In this document: positions 1-33,400 of the stretch, one piece after another | Layout: each line of letters starts with the position of its first letter | How positions within the stretch are numbered: position 1 is the stretch's first letter | Source: Stercorarius parasiticus | Lineage: Eukaryota; Chordata; Aves; Charadriiformes; Stercorariidae | Direction of reading: 5' to 3' | Assembly (NCBI GenBank): GCA_013396915.1 | Contig: VWZL01000170.1 | Span: 751,501-815,500 of the forward strand | DNA length: 64,000 bases | The notes under the pieces: generated by a model | Seen by the model: the letters and a program-made list of their open reading frames with translations, nothing else | What the model was told of the DNA's origin: nothing | The model's database searches: none | Translations under genes and position numbers: made by a program

Positions 1-2
1 CG

Positions 3-21392
<21,390 letters not shown>

Positions 21393-22135
21393 ACTATTAA
21401 CTGGATAAAGTTTTCCTACCACCTCCTTTATGAAGCGTGATGTTACTGGGAGCTGTGGTATGATTTTGAGAATATTGCCTTGGAAACATTTTGATATATT
21501 AAAGGAATGTGTTGTAAGTTTGCTGACTACTTTGCTGTGTCTGTATAGAAAGTAATCATTTTTATTTAAAAGCAATGCAGTGGGCAGCATCTGAAGCTGA
21601 ATGACAATATTTTATTCATCTTCATGCAGAAGAAATCTTTTAGTAATCTCTTTCTGCAGTAACATAAATAAAAAGTATATATCCCACAGGCTCTGCACTT
21701 TAGTTGTCTCTTTGTGTACGTAATTACTCTTAACACTTGACTGTGGTGCATCTGGTAACATGAAGATATTGTATAAGGAAAATACAGTCTGAACAGATCT
21801 TGAACATACAGGGAATTATTGTAAGAGACGGCGTAGTGGATGTATTCCCCACCAATAAAGTTGTAAATGATGAAATTACATGTTCTAGGCACCTGATGAT
21901 AGACATTATTCGCTGTTGCATGATCTGTTGTAACGCAGTATTTGGTACAGTGTGTGTATTCTTAAATGGATAGATACTAAATATAGGGAAGAGTAACTTC
22001 ATTCAAGTGATCAAGCTTATATTAGTGTGAAGTAATTTGCCAGAAACGGATGCATTAAATTGCACAAGATCAGCACAATATGACTAAAGTACAACTCCTT
22101 GCCTCTTCTTGCTAAATAAAGTTGTCATCTAAAAT
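21393..22135 (+). other. REEP5: REEP5 3' UTR, probable main form
   Basis: AT-rich sequence follows the REEP5 stop. AATAAA signals occur at 21667-21672, 21854-21859 and 22115-22120. The last is followed by a G/T-rich stretch (near 22138-22155) suited to cleavage, so I favour an end near 22135. A longer form ending near the AATAAA motifs around 23815-23840 cannot be excluded. Confidence 0.55.
22115..22120 (+). terminator. Candidate REEP5 polyadenylation signal
   Basis: This is a canonical AATAAA with a G/T-rich element about 25-40 bases downstream. It is the best placed of several candidates. Confidence 0.5.
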
Positions 22136-25100
22136 TGTTAGTGTAGTGCCTTTTAAGATCACACTCAAAAGCACAAACCACCTTCCGCTAAGGAGCGATA
22201 CCGTTACGATCACTTGGTCCTAAGTCCTGTTGAAGTATTAACTGCCTTTGGGTGTCATTCCCCAGAACTATATCATTAATGGGACGGACTACCTCCATGA
22301 GCTTTTTCTGCTCATAAAATCTGCAGTCTCTTCTGACTGTACTAAGAATAGCTTTGTATGAGCACTGAAAGTTCCCGAATGGAGATGCTGTTGTCATTAC
22401 TTGATATATTCCTGACCAATCAGTAAAAATGCAACCAAAGTTGTTAAGAGACTAAAGGCCTTTTTGCAATCCATGAAAAATAATACATTTTTTAGATCTG
22501 AACCTGTATTTACTTTTTCACACCAGAGTATTTTCAACAAATTCACCATGAATTACTGAAATCTCCCTGTGCGCGTCTCCATGCTGATGTTTCATAAAGC
22601 CCACAGTAATGCTATGATAGTTCTTAACTTGCAGAACACGCAGAAGATAAGCTTAAGCTTTTGATGTGATAAAAAGTGATTTCTGGTCCACAATATTAGA
22701 TTCGAAAGATTTAATCTTAAAATGGACTTTTGAAGACTTCTGGCTTTTTGCAACAAGTTGGTATATAAACATTCACTGTACATTTTCAGGTGCAAGAACT
22801 TCAAAAGAGTGAAGCACAGCAGGTCAGTTTTAAATTTGAGAGATAGGTATTACGAGAAGAGATGTAAAAGTGTCCTAAGAGAAAGCATTTTAAGCTTTAA
22901 ACTGGAAAGTACAGCCCTTAGGGCTGTCAACATGGGTAGGAAAGTACATAATTTTCTGTAGGATGGCGCACAGTTTTTCATTTGAAGGAGATATCACAGC
23001 TAATCATTCCATAACAACTTTTTGTTATGAGTGGATGTGCTGAAGGGGATAAAGCTTACAGCAAAGTTGTGGATGTAAGCGAGTGAAAAGTTTGATGTGA
23101 CAGACCATTTAAGTGGTTTAACTTCTTGTCTTCCCTTCCTCTGTCTTAAACTCACTGACCTTTTCTGTAAGCCAGACTAAATTCTAGTGCTGTGTTTTAA
23201 ACACTATCAACTGTGTACATAGCAGTCATGTGGTCAGTGTAATTTAGTTTCACCTCTTAAAACAAGAAGTAATAAATTAGAATAAAGTTACATAGTAGTC
23301 TATTTGATTAAGGTACAAAGTACTGCATAACTAACTTACTTCTCTAAAAGCTGCTGGTAAACCTTAGAGTTTCCAAGTCTAACGAGGTCTGTAGTAGAGA
23401 TAGAACTTATTTTTCATTTCTCATACTACTCAGCAGTTCTTCCACTGTTATTAATGGGGATAAAACATTTGTAGTTAAGTGTTAAAACATTCTTAAGAGT
23501 GATGTAACAGGCTTTAAATCAACTTGCTCTTTACAACATGCTGTTTCTTGACCATCAGCTAAATTCAGTGCTTCTTTTTGTCGGATTTCTACTTGAAATA
23601 AAACTGCCATCTGTTGTTAACAGAATTTGATCTTGTTTGCCTCAATGCAAGTAGGAAGGACTGAATTTCTGCAGCAAGTGATCCTTTCCTGCAAGTCACT
23701 CCACTGGGCTGGCCCCACAGATCAGTGCACTTCTCAAGGTCTTCTTCATGGCATTTATGTGCAAATGTTGGTACACACATCTACTCTATGTCTGTGCTCA
23801 ACCTGTAATGGCTAAATAAAAAATGGACACAAATAAAGAGATTCTTACAGGACTGGTATGATGCCTCAGCATTTCTTAAGAACCCTATACCTCAACACTG
23901 AAAACCCAATTACTTTAAGAAGGCAGAACATCTTTTTTTGTTATTATTTTTTAAGACCAAACTTAATTATCGTGGAATTAGAAGCCTCTCTAAAAGCTTG
24001 AAGGGAGTACTTCTGCTTTGTGGCTGGATCTCAGGGTGGAACCGAGCTGTTTTAGAGCATCAGGCGGTAACAGAAGAGTTTGGGATACAGATCTGTTCTC
24101 AGTATTGAGCACCACGAGCAGCTGATGATGCAGCTCAGCATTCCAGACTCCGTAGCCTTGTACCTGAGGAATCATCAAAATTTACCATTCTTGAGAAATG
24201 TAGAGAGGAAGAACAGTAAACTACAGGGATTTCGAAGTTTTTTCCTCGCCCATTTATTTTCCAGTGTTCCATAAATGACCTAAACAAATAATGCCACATA
24301 GTTATTGGCAGGTGGAGGGGTTTACACTGTTCTTTTTGCTACCACTGTAAGCAGGACATTTCTTCTGCTTTATCTTACAAATTTCCAAACTCAGCAAAAA
24401 GGAAAAAAAATTCAGAAAAACCCCACAGTGAGAACATCACCACTAGTGCTACTGCAATGGAACCAAATTCTTCAAACCAAAGCAAGATAGTTTACCAAGA
24501 ATAGAAATTCTTTTAAGTAGTGGAAGATGTGACTAATATTTGTCAGGTCAAACCCTCACAATTCTTTTTATTTGACAAATTTAAGAAATTTCCTTGAGTT
24601 TGCATTCTGGTCTTGTCCGCTCTGTTTAGTCTGAGAATCAACACAAAAATATTACGACTAATTCCTTAGTCACCTCCCACCCACGTTTTAGACTCGACCA
24701 ACAGTAACTTCCTTATGCAAAGGAGGCAGAGCAGTGTTCTAAAGAATGAAATCACAAATGCGTGTTGGTCATGAGAGACTGTCAGTATTTCCTGTAAACT
24801 GCACACCTGGCAGCCGTGCGCATACAGTGACCATCAGTCCTGCCTTTACAGAGAACTTCTTCCAGAGTGGTGGAATGAGACAGTACTTGAGGTGTTGCAG
24901 CCTAGGACCACTGGCAGAGTTCTCAGTTGTACAAGCATGTTGTCAGAACTTTCTGAAGAATAGGTTTCCTACTGGCACATAAAAATGTTAAGATATTCCA
25001 GAGCAAAACATCCTCAGATGAACTCGTCAAGTAAAAATGATTCCAGATGAACTTCTTGGAATGTAGTGTCTTTTGGAAGACCATGTAGTCAATGCCTTTG

Positions 25101-25230
25101 CTGAGGCTATGGAATTCCACAAAACGAGTAACACTTTATGTACCTATTATTTTGTATTATTGCATCCTTGCAGGAGGAGAATTCTTAAAGCCTTCAATTA
25201 GACATAGCTAAGTTCTATCTGGGGAAAAAA

Positions 25231-25250
25231 AACCAACCAACCAACCAAAC
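25231..25250. repeat. AACC simple repeat next to A-rich tracts
   Basis: Four to five units of AACC are followed by C/A-rich and poly(A) sequence. Confidence 0.8.
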
Positions 25251-25879
25251 CCCACCCCACAAAAAAAAAAACCCCAAACCTCAATAGAGAAAAAAGACAC
25301 ACATAGTGTTTCATAAGAAATGGTGCTACAGTGCTACGGACCACTTGGTTCCTACCTGCCGTGTCCCCTGCTCTCTCCGAAGTCCCACACTACGAATGAC
25401 AGATGGTCTCCTCCCCTCTCGCCTACACCAGCCACTACAATATAGTCAATTTTGCCATCTTTTCAGGTCCTTTGTCAAAAGGTAGCTCATTTGGTAGCTA
25501 TTTTACCAGCCCTAATCTGTACCTACTCTGTAGCTGCATGCGTGCTGACTGAACACCCAACATATTAAATGCCGCTTGGTCTGAGCAAACTGCCAGCCAG
25601 GAAGGATAAACATCCTCCTTGCCTCCCCTTCTCCATCTGGGACATAAAAAGTTTCTTGACTGGATGATGCATTAACATAGTCTTATCTCCTAATTTGATC
25701 ACTCAGCTTCATGGATCATGGGAATTTACTATCTTTGAGACCTTGACTCTTTATCATGTCAACCAAATGACTCAACAGGCTCAAAAGTTATAAAGCAAGA
25801 GATAAAGAGAGTATTTGTACTAAGTCTTTGTTTCTTTAGAGGGAAAAAACCCCACCTCTTTGAAAAGCGAGATTATTTT

Positions 25880-26215
25880 ATCCTAAGAGGTAAAATAAAC
25901 CCATAAAGGCCAGTCTGTAACAGGAAAAGCTAAGTAAGTGGGATCCAGTGACAGGATGCATAAGAATGGTTCAAAGCTGCACGAGTAGAGGTTTAGTCTG
26001 GATATTAGGAAGCATTTTTTTACCAAGAAGATGGTCAAACACTGGCACAGGCGTGGTTGGTGCCCCAAGCCTATCAAGTGTTTAAGAGGCATTTAGGCAA
26101 TGCCCTTAATAATGTGCTTTAACTTGTGGTCAGCACCGAAGGGGTCAAGCAGCTGGACTAGATGATTGTTGTGGGTTCTTTCCAACTGAAATAGTCCATT
26201 CTGTTACATTCCATT
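25880..26215 (+). mobile_element. Diverged CR1 LINE 3' fragment
   Basis: The order of motifs matches the CR1 3' end: AGAGGTTTAGTCTGGATATT, AGGAAGCA, CACTGGCACAGGC, AGGCATTTAG and GGACTAGATGATTGTTG, then TTCCAACTGAAATAGTCCA. There are many substitutions and frame breaks, so this is an old insertion. Confidence 0.8.
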
Positions 26216-27810
26216 CCAACACAGCTACATCTGCAGCTACAGACAGAAGGAAACAAGGGAGCCGCACCATCTTTCATGCTCTCAGTACAGCACATACGAA
26301 CATCCCAGATGCATACGCTGCCCCAAAAGGAGTTCTGGCTAAGCACACACTAGGAACAGGATATACACAAAGGCAAAGCTTTTTAAGAACAGCTGTTTTC
26401 TGCAGAGCTGGCCTTTGGGAAATTTACTTCATGGCTGACAGCAGAGAACTACATAGGGCTATATGTTATTGTCACTTCCCAAGATAAAACACATTTCAAA
26501 ATAACCCTTTGAAACCCACTTTCTTTACAGTAAGAAATTAATAATGATGGTTGGGCTTCTGCTACAGCAGCTACATGCCCCCTTCCACACATCTAAAAGA
26601 ATAAAACATCTATCTCACAGCAGTGCTGAACTCTCGTTTTCCGTGATTCCTTTGTTGATTGCCTGTGTCTTCAGATCTGCTTAACGCCCAATGTCAACGT
26701 TCCCATCTATTGCTGACACAGAAAGTGTCAGAAGGATTGTTAGAAGGATTCTGAGCTCACATGTCCATTCCAAATGTTTTGATCTTTGTCTAGGCACCCC
26801 AAAAAACAGTACAGAAAAATAACAAGTATATGCTTTTAAATAGCTGGATTACTATCTCCTGGAGTGACAGTAGCTCAACATCCATATTCCTCCTGTCTCA
26901 GATGCTGAGTAAATGCCCACTCAGCGATGCATGTTTGCATTAATGTTGCCCCCTACAGGAAGCCACAGACCACAGTGTCTTTTTAGTAACTACACCGCTT
27001 AAGCAAATTCTCACAGAAAACTGTAAAAGCAAGACAAGAGAAATAAACACATCCGTTATCACCAAGTTTTTCCTCTCAAACAAAATTTTTTTTATTGACA
27101 GCATTGAGACCAACAGTTGCAGTACTTCTGTATTTTCACAGCAGCCTTGTCTCCACTCCCAGTCCCACAGTGGCCTCCAACAGTCTCCCCTGCTCCCAGG
27201 AACTGAGGGGGTGAAGTGGAGAGGGGAAAGGTGCTGAAGAAGGTGGGAAGACCTGCGGAAGAATCTGATGTACTACCTTGAACTGCTTGGTTTTAATGCT
27301 CTAAGGCACCCAGTTTATTAAAAAGCAGGAAATACAGAGATGAAAGTCTGGTTTATAAGCTTAACCCTGGCAGGAAAGGGGGAGTTGTGCTTAACCTTGT
27401 GATGGCTCATTTAGGAACAAATATTGCTCACACACTGTACTTACTCTAAAGCCAGCCAGAAATAATAATAATAAAAAAAGCAAAATGATAAACTCATTTA
27501 GAGATGGGGAGGATAAGCAGGCAGGGGTTGGGGGAAACCAGACTTCAACTCCCTAATGGTAGTAATAATCTGATTTCCTAGCAGTGCACTATTTGCTTAA
27601 AACCAAAACAAAACAGACCAACCAGTCAGCTTTACCCAAAATACCCATAGAGCTTTCTTTGATAGTTTGATTAAATCCCCATTTCATATATTTAAAATAA
27701 CTTTACTATTTTGGGTTCTTCGACTGGGAAATTTTTGTAAGCAATGCCACTAAGATTCTTTCTCAACATACATACCATAGCACAGACAAGTTCTTAAGAT
27801 ATTTCATTTC

Positions 27811-28100
27811 ACAGAATCACAGAATCGTAGGGTTGGAAGGGACTTCTGGAGATCATCTAGTCCAACCCCCCTGCCAGAGCAGGGTCACCTACAGCAGGTT
27901 GCACAGGAACACGTCCAGGGGGGTTTGGAATGTCTCCAGAGACGGAGACTGCACCACCTCTCTGGGCAGCCTGTTCCAGTGGAACTGGAACTTCCTATGT
28001 TCAAGTTTGTGCCCATTACCTCTTGTCCTGTTGCCAGGCACCACTGAAAATAGGCTGGCCCCATCCTCCTGACACTCACCCTTTTCTGACACTCACCCGT
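27811..28100 (-). mobile_element. CR1 LINE 3' fragment, minus orientation
   Basis: On the plus strand it starts with the reverse complement of the CR1 terminus (ACAGAATCACAGAATCGTAG, then GGTTGGAAGGGAC). It continues through the antisense of the ORF2 C-terminal region to about 28100. It is well preserved and 5'-truncated. Confidence 0.9.
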
Positions 28101-30012
28101 TTCTGGCTACTGTGAACAGATCTCCCATGAGACTTAGCCTCCACATTTTTCAGCTGTCCGTAGTCTAAATGTAAAGCTCTGATTAGAAAGCTCCAATTTA
28201 CAATACTTGGGCATAACACGATCATGACGTGGCTGGAGTCATTCCCCTCCACTTAACATTATGCAGCCAAGCTATCATCTTATACCAATTAATTTTCACA
28301 GAGCTCTCACTTCAAATAAAGTTTCATGAAAGTTACTCAGCACTCAGGAAAAGTCAAGAATAACTTGAGCCCCACAATCCATGGGCACTTATGGTCTTCT
28401 AAGTGTGTCTTCCACTCCTGCTGGCATACCTCACTTGGTATTTTTCCCCATGTTGCAACTAACCTGTAGCGCTTCCCTAACTCTGCAGAGTAGATGTAAC
28501 TAACAAGCTCTGACCACATCCATTTGTTTTCTCTAAGAAAAAAAACCCTATTCAGATAGCACATGTTCCCACCCCATGGCATTCCATCAACTCTCAGACA
28601 TGCTACTTAACTAACTTCTCAAAATTTAGGTGTGTTTTCAAGGCCAGACACTCCAAAGGCAGCTTGGGTAAACCATTACATCAGCAGAAAAAAACAAGAC
28701 ATTTGTATACGACCATGGTCAATTACAGCATTAGAACACAGGATTTTTACTCCCAAGCCATTCCATTTTAGCCAGCCTACATACTGCTGCTCTCACACTT
28801 CTGGACTTGGTACAACTGCAGTGAGAACGAGAACGCATTCTCCTTCTTCATTGAACAATGCAACACCACAACCACACTCACAAAGTGTTAGAGACAGGAA
28901 ATACAATTGACTTTGAACTATTCACAAGTCAGGGGCTCTACACAGTTGCGCTATCAGTACCTATCAGCATCAACTTCAAGGGGCGCTGGTAACTCACCAT
29001 CTGTTTGAAAAAGATGCTGTTGAGCAGACAAGAAATGTAAGAACATAAGAAAATTCAAACTACAAGCACAAGTAACATGAGCAGGGATATCGTCAAGAAC
29101 TTTACCAAGTTTCATTACTTTAGAATAACAGTCACTGAATGTCTGGATACATTTTGAATGCTGTTTTATCTTTAAAATGGGAAAAAGGTGATGAACAAGA
29201 AAAATCCTAAAAGAGAATATTGTGACATGAAATTTATCAAAAATAATCTGAGAACTTGCTCCCAGTAGTCATCTGTGAAAGCATTCAGCTGACTTTGTTT
29301 TCATATACTAAGGATCAAAAAACTCATGCAGGATTTTTGGTTTTAAACTCCAAACAGGTATTGGTGCTTCTTTTTCAGTCTCCTGAACTATCCCTCATTT
29401 AACTTGCACAGTAAAATTTCTTAATTACTTCGAAGGAGTCTTGCTAGTGGACAACTGTTCTGACCAACTCATCTCCTCCAAATAAATTTCTGTCCTCGCC
29501 TGTGGACTACATAAAAAAAAAAAAAAAAATTTAACTTACCAGATATTGCAAGCCTCAGACATCTGAAACAGTATTTGACAGCTAGAAAACAAAGCTACAT
29601 TTCCTAAGCTCTCAAACAACAACCAAAATAGGATAGTATAGAGTGTAATATATCCCGTATTATACAAGACACAAAAGGGAGCTATTTTTTTCAAATTATC
29701 TTAAAACTTTACAATATTGTCCTTACAATATGTGTTACTGACTTCTTTACAACTGGCTGTGGAGGAAAAATTAACACTTTTGGAAAAAGTATTCTACAAA
29801 ATTATATTTTTTAAAATCAACGTGTCACCTTTATTAGTACACTTGGAAGTTGTGAAAGGTTAGTAGCAAGGGAAGTGTACAGAGCCATAACGTCATAAAA
29901 TTACATTTTTCTGTTAGCAACAAAGACCCTCCGGAATGAAAACGATCACTTCACCAGCATAGATAAACGGTTTACAAAGGCAACCAATTTTCAGATATCT
30001 AAGTCTGCATAA

Positions 30013-30326
30013 GAATATTTATTTATTTATTAAACGCTGCATATTTCTTCTGGAAGGAATATTTCTCCCACCCACCCTGTTTGCTTACATTCTTCCACTT
30101 TTAAAAGTGGATGCTAGCAGGTTGTGTGTGAAGACAGATTTATTGTTACATAGATGCGAGGCAGCTACATGCATTCCAGTTCCAATAAAAGCAGGCAGTT
30201 CTACTCAGCTTCCCCTGTTTACTTCTTGCTTTTATCTTTTCACTTCAGAGTTGCAGCAAGTAATGTGTCCATCCACACTTGTCGTAAGTACAACTATGCG
30301 ATTTAACAATTATTCCAAATGGGAGC
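30013..30326 (-). other. SRP19: SRP19 3' UTR with candidate polyadenylation signal
   Basis: On the minus strand an AATAAATAAATAAATATTC cluster (plus 30013-30031) lies about 300 bases after the stop. A second AATAAA is at plus 30139-30144. Either could end the transcript. I prefer the cluster because G/T-rich sequence follows it. Confidence 0.5.
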
Positions 30327-30460
30327 TCATTTCTTTTTCTTCCCTTTACCTTTCTTGCCTCCCTCTCCTTGCTGAACACTTTGATCGCTACCTCCCATCT
30401 TTTGGGTTCTTGTTTTCAGTTTGGGAATGGTTTCTGCAGCATACAGCATCACTGATTTAC
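30327..30460 (-). CDS. SRP19: SRP19 coding exon 5 and stop
   Basis: The exon follows acceptor TGTTTTTAG. It encodes KSVMLYAAETIPKLKTRTQK, then a Gly/Gln/Lys-rich tail ending KKGKGKKKK and TGA. The basic tail is typical of eukaryotic SRP19. The long plus-strand ORF overlapping this exon is an antisense shadow. Confidence 0.95.
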
Positions 30461-33400
30461 CTAAAAACACAGGGAGAGATCAATGTTACTATGTTAAGAA
30501 CATTTCCGCCATTTTCAAAGTTAGAAACTTCAGCACCCTTTAGATTTCTGTTAAACCGGATAAAAAGCCTAGGAGCTCTATTTCCTTCTCCTGTGTAGCC
30601 AGAAGTTTGTGAAAAACTCTTCTCAACCTCCTCTTTTTTTTAAATTTTAAAAAAGTGCAGGACTGATACATGTCACAGCAAATAGGCACATAACCTGACA
30701 TTTTCCAAAGTATCTATATGCTTCCTGTTACTCTTTCCCTTCACCTTTTAATGGCCTAAAATATCTGGGACAGAATGACCAGGCAAAAGCTACAAGCATT
30801 TTTAGAAAGGAAGTGCTGTCTTCCAGCAGGAATATGGTTTTAAATTGCCTCCTCCTGACCCACAGCACTCTTATGCTATTCTAGATTCAGTATTCTCCTT
30901 GCTCTTTCCTTAAAATATATACTACTTTTTATATGTATTTGCTTCCGTTTTATACGCTGATTAATTTTCAGGAAAAATGCAAAAGACTAAATTACCTGTC
31001 ATTGAAGATGAACTATTCCTATTAATCAGTTGAAGAGAGCCGTTCCATTGTTAATTTATGAAAATGGCCAGCAGAATACTCAACTGAACTCAGTATTGTA
31101 CTTTATCAATTTGGCATCCATACTGATGCCTAGCTGATATACTTAAGCTAAAAAAAACGGTGGAATTTAGCCACTCCAATACCATATCCTCTGTTTTAAG
31201 TGTCAACAAACAGTAGGCCAAAACTGAACAGCTGCTTTGTTCAACATATACAGCACACTCCCCACAGTCCCCTCCAATCCAGCCACTGAAGAAACAGCAG
31301 GATTGAAGACAACAGCATTTTACAAACTCCACTCAACGCTCACACACCAGCTTGATTTGGTTGACTTATACAGGCAAAGAGATTTAATGTAAAGTTATAA
31401 AATTTGTAATAGTAAAACTAAACAATCTGGTAACACAACAAAATAAACAGACTTTCTGTTTTATTAACAGATAAAGTGCCTAACCCATGTACTCTACTCA
31501 CGTGTTGGAAACTGAGGTAAACATGGGTTGCCATCATCTTGTTTGAGCTGGATTCGTACTCTGCCTCTGTACTGCACATCTCTGTTCCACTCTCTAGGAT
31601 ACATCTTATTTTTCTGTCATACAAAAGGAGAAAATTGTAATAAATACTGGAATAATTTTCTGCAAACTGATCTAAGTCACAGCACCCTGGAATTATGAAC
31701 AGATGTAAACCATAACCCTAGCTCTCTAACAGTGTCATCCACCATTTAGCCATCGCAGTAGCATCAAAAGCTATAGTGTAACTTTTTCAGAAGCACTGCT
31801 GCAACCAGCTACTGGTACTGAACAATTTAGCAAGTAACCTGCTGCTAGAGGGACTGTTCTACTTCCCCATCAGTCTAGACCAAACTGACACTGTTTTTTG
31901 TTTCATCTCCACAGCCACAATCCCTTCTGGTCACCTAGAGAGAGTATGTCATACATCACGGTCTGAGGCCCACTGCTTTCGGATACTCATAGCCTCTAGT
32001 TTTGTTAAAATGTCACAGGTTTCAAAGGCTGGTGTACACTAATAGGAATATATTTGACTTCTGAAAAGCAAAGTCATTTTGTACTGTTTTTTTGGATACC
32101 CATCACACTCTTAGATGAGGATCTAAATTTTTCTTAGAAAATTTATCAGTCTTTTAAATTACTAATTACTTCAGAAAACCAATTGCGAATAGTTACCTCT
32201 CCAGAAACCCAGACTCATTCCCTAAGAAAAAAGTAACCAACTATTTAAAAAGCAAGCAGGTATTAGAGTCAAAAAAAATAACATTCTCTGGTTAAAACAT
32301 AACTCCAAAGGACTCAAAGACTTCAAGCATCAGAATCCTATTCCTATAGGACACTCATTCCAAAAGATAACAAACTTTCATTAAAAATATGCCTTTTCAA
32401 AAGCTTAATTTGCAGTTGCAGTTTGCAAAATCAGCTTTTATTCTGACACACTTTTTAGCATACAGGACAGTCTTCTCAGAAGGATAGTTAAATAAAAGTA
32501 ATCTTTTTATAAGCGTAAAAGTGGTGTTGTCTCAGAAATCTGGGTTATTTCTGCCATGCACACAGTTTTACTTCATTACATTTACTCCATCAGTATTGTC
32601 AGTTATTACTCAAAGCAAGGAAACGTCTTGGTTGATTAAAGAAACTACCAATTGTAATTTATCCTGTCTGTAAGAAAAGATATAATGAAAGAAAAATAGA
32701 GACACATACCAAGTTTGTCGTGGTTTTTTGTGTCTTTTTTTTTTTTTTAATTACCTCTAATAGCACGTTGAATCCAACTGCGGCACATACATCTTGGATT
32801 TCTGTAGATGTCGGATTTTCAACAGCCTGTTGAAACAATGTGTTACAGCTAATTATTTTTCAATGACGAACTACCTAAACAGCAATAGTTAGAAGTTTCC
32901 CACCCTACACCCTATAACTAGAAAAAGCAGATGGGGAAAGAGGAGTACTTCAAATAATGACAAATCTACCATAGAAGTCCTCTGTGAGTGCTCCTACAGT
33001 CTAGAAAACATGAAAAAAAAAGAAAAAGTGATATCAGTAGAATAGGAAATAGTGAGACAGGGGAACAAGTGAAATAATTGCTTAGAAAAAGTAACTGAAA
33101 TGAAATAGCATTTATTGTATTTATAAAAAACCCAAAAGCCAGGAATCAGCAACAGCAAACTTACAGCAAGGACTGAAGGAGAAAAGAATAGAAACTTTCT
33201 AGGCACAGCAGATTCCTCCCATAGATAGATCTTTGATGGGCAACTTGCTTACTCTAGAAAGATTTTATTTTTAACTAGTATCAGAAAAAAAACCCAACCC
33301 TGAGCAGTGAGAAAAGCCCTTTAAATTCCCAGCAGTCCTTGTTAAAAACATTATAAAGAAGTGAGATGATCAAAAACTATTTCTGGACAGATTAAAAGCA

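Larger units (their letters stand above)
22136..30000. other. Convergent REEP5-SRP19 intergenic interval
   Basis: AT-rich DNA lies between the two 3' ends. It contains an old CR1 copy (about 25880-26215), a younger CR1 copy in the opposite orientation (about 27811-28100), a CCAA simple repeat at 25231-25250 and a poly(A) run at 29514-29529. I see no conserved coding segment or RNA gene. Confidence 0.75.

Noticed and set aside
30107..30598. 163-codon plus-strand ORF
   Set aside because: It lies antisense to SRP19 exon 5 and its UTR, and the product shows no recognisable domain.
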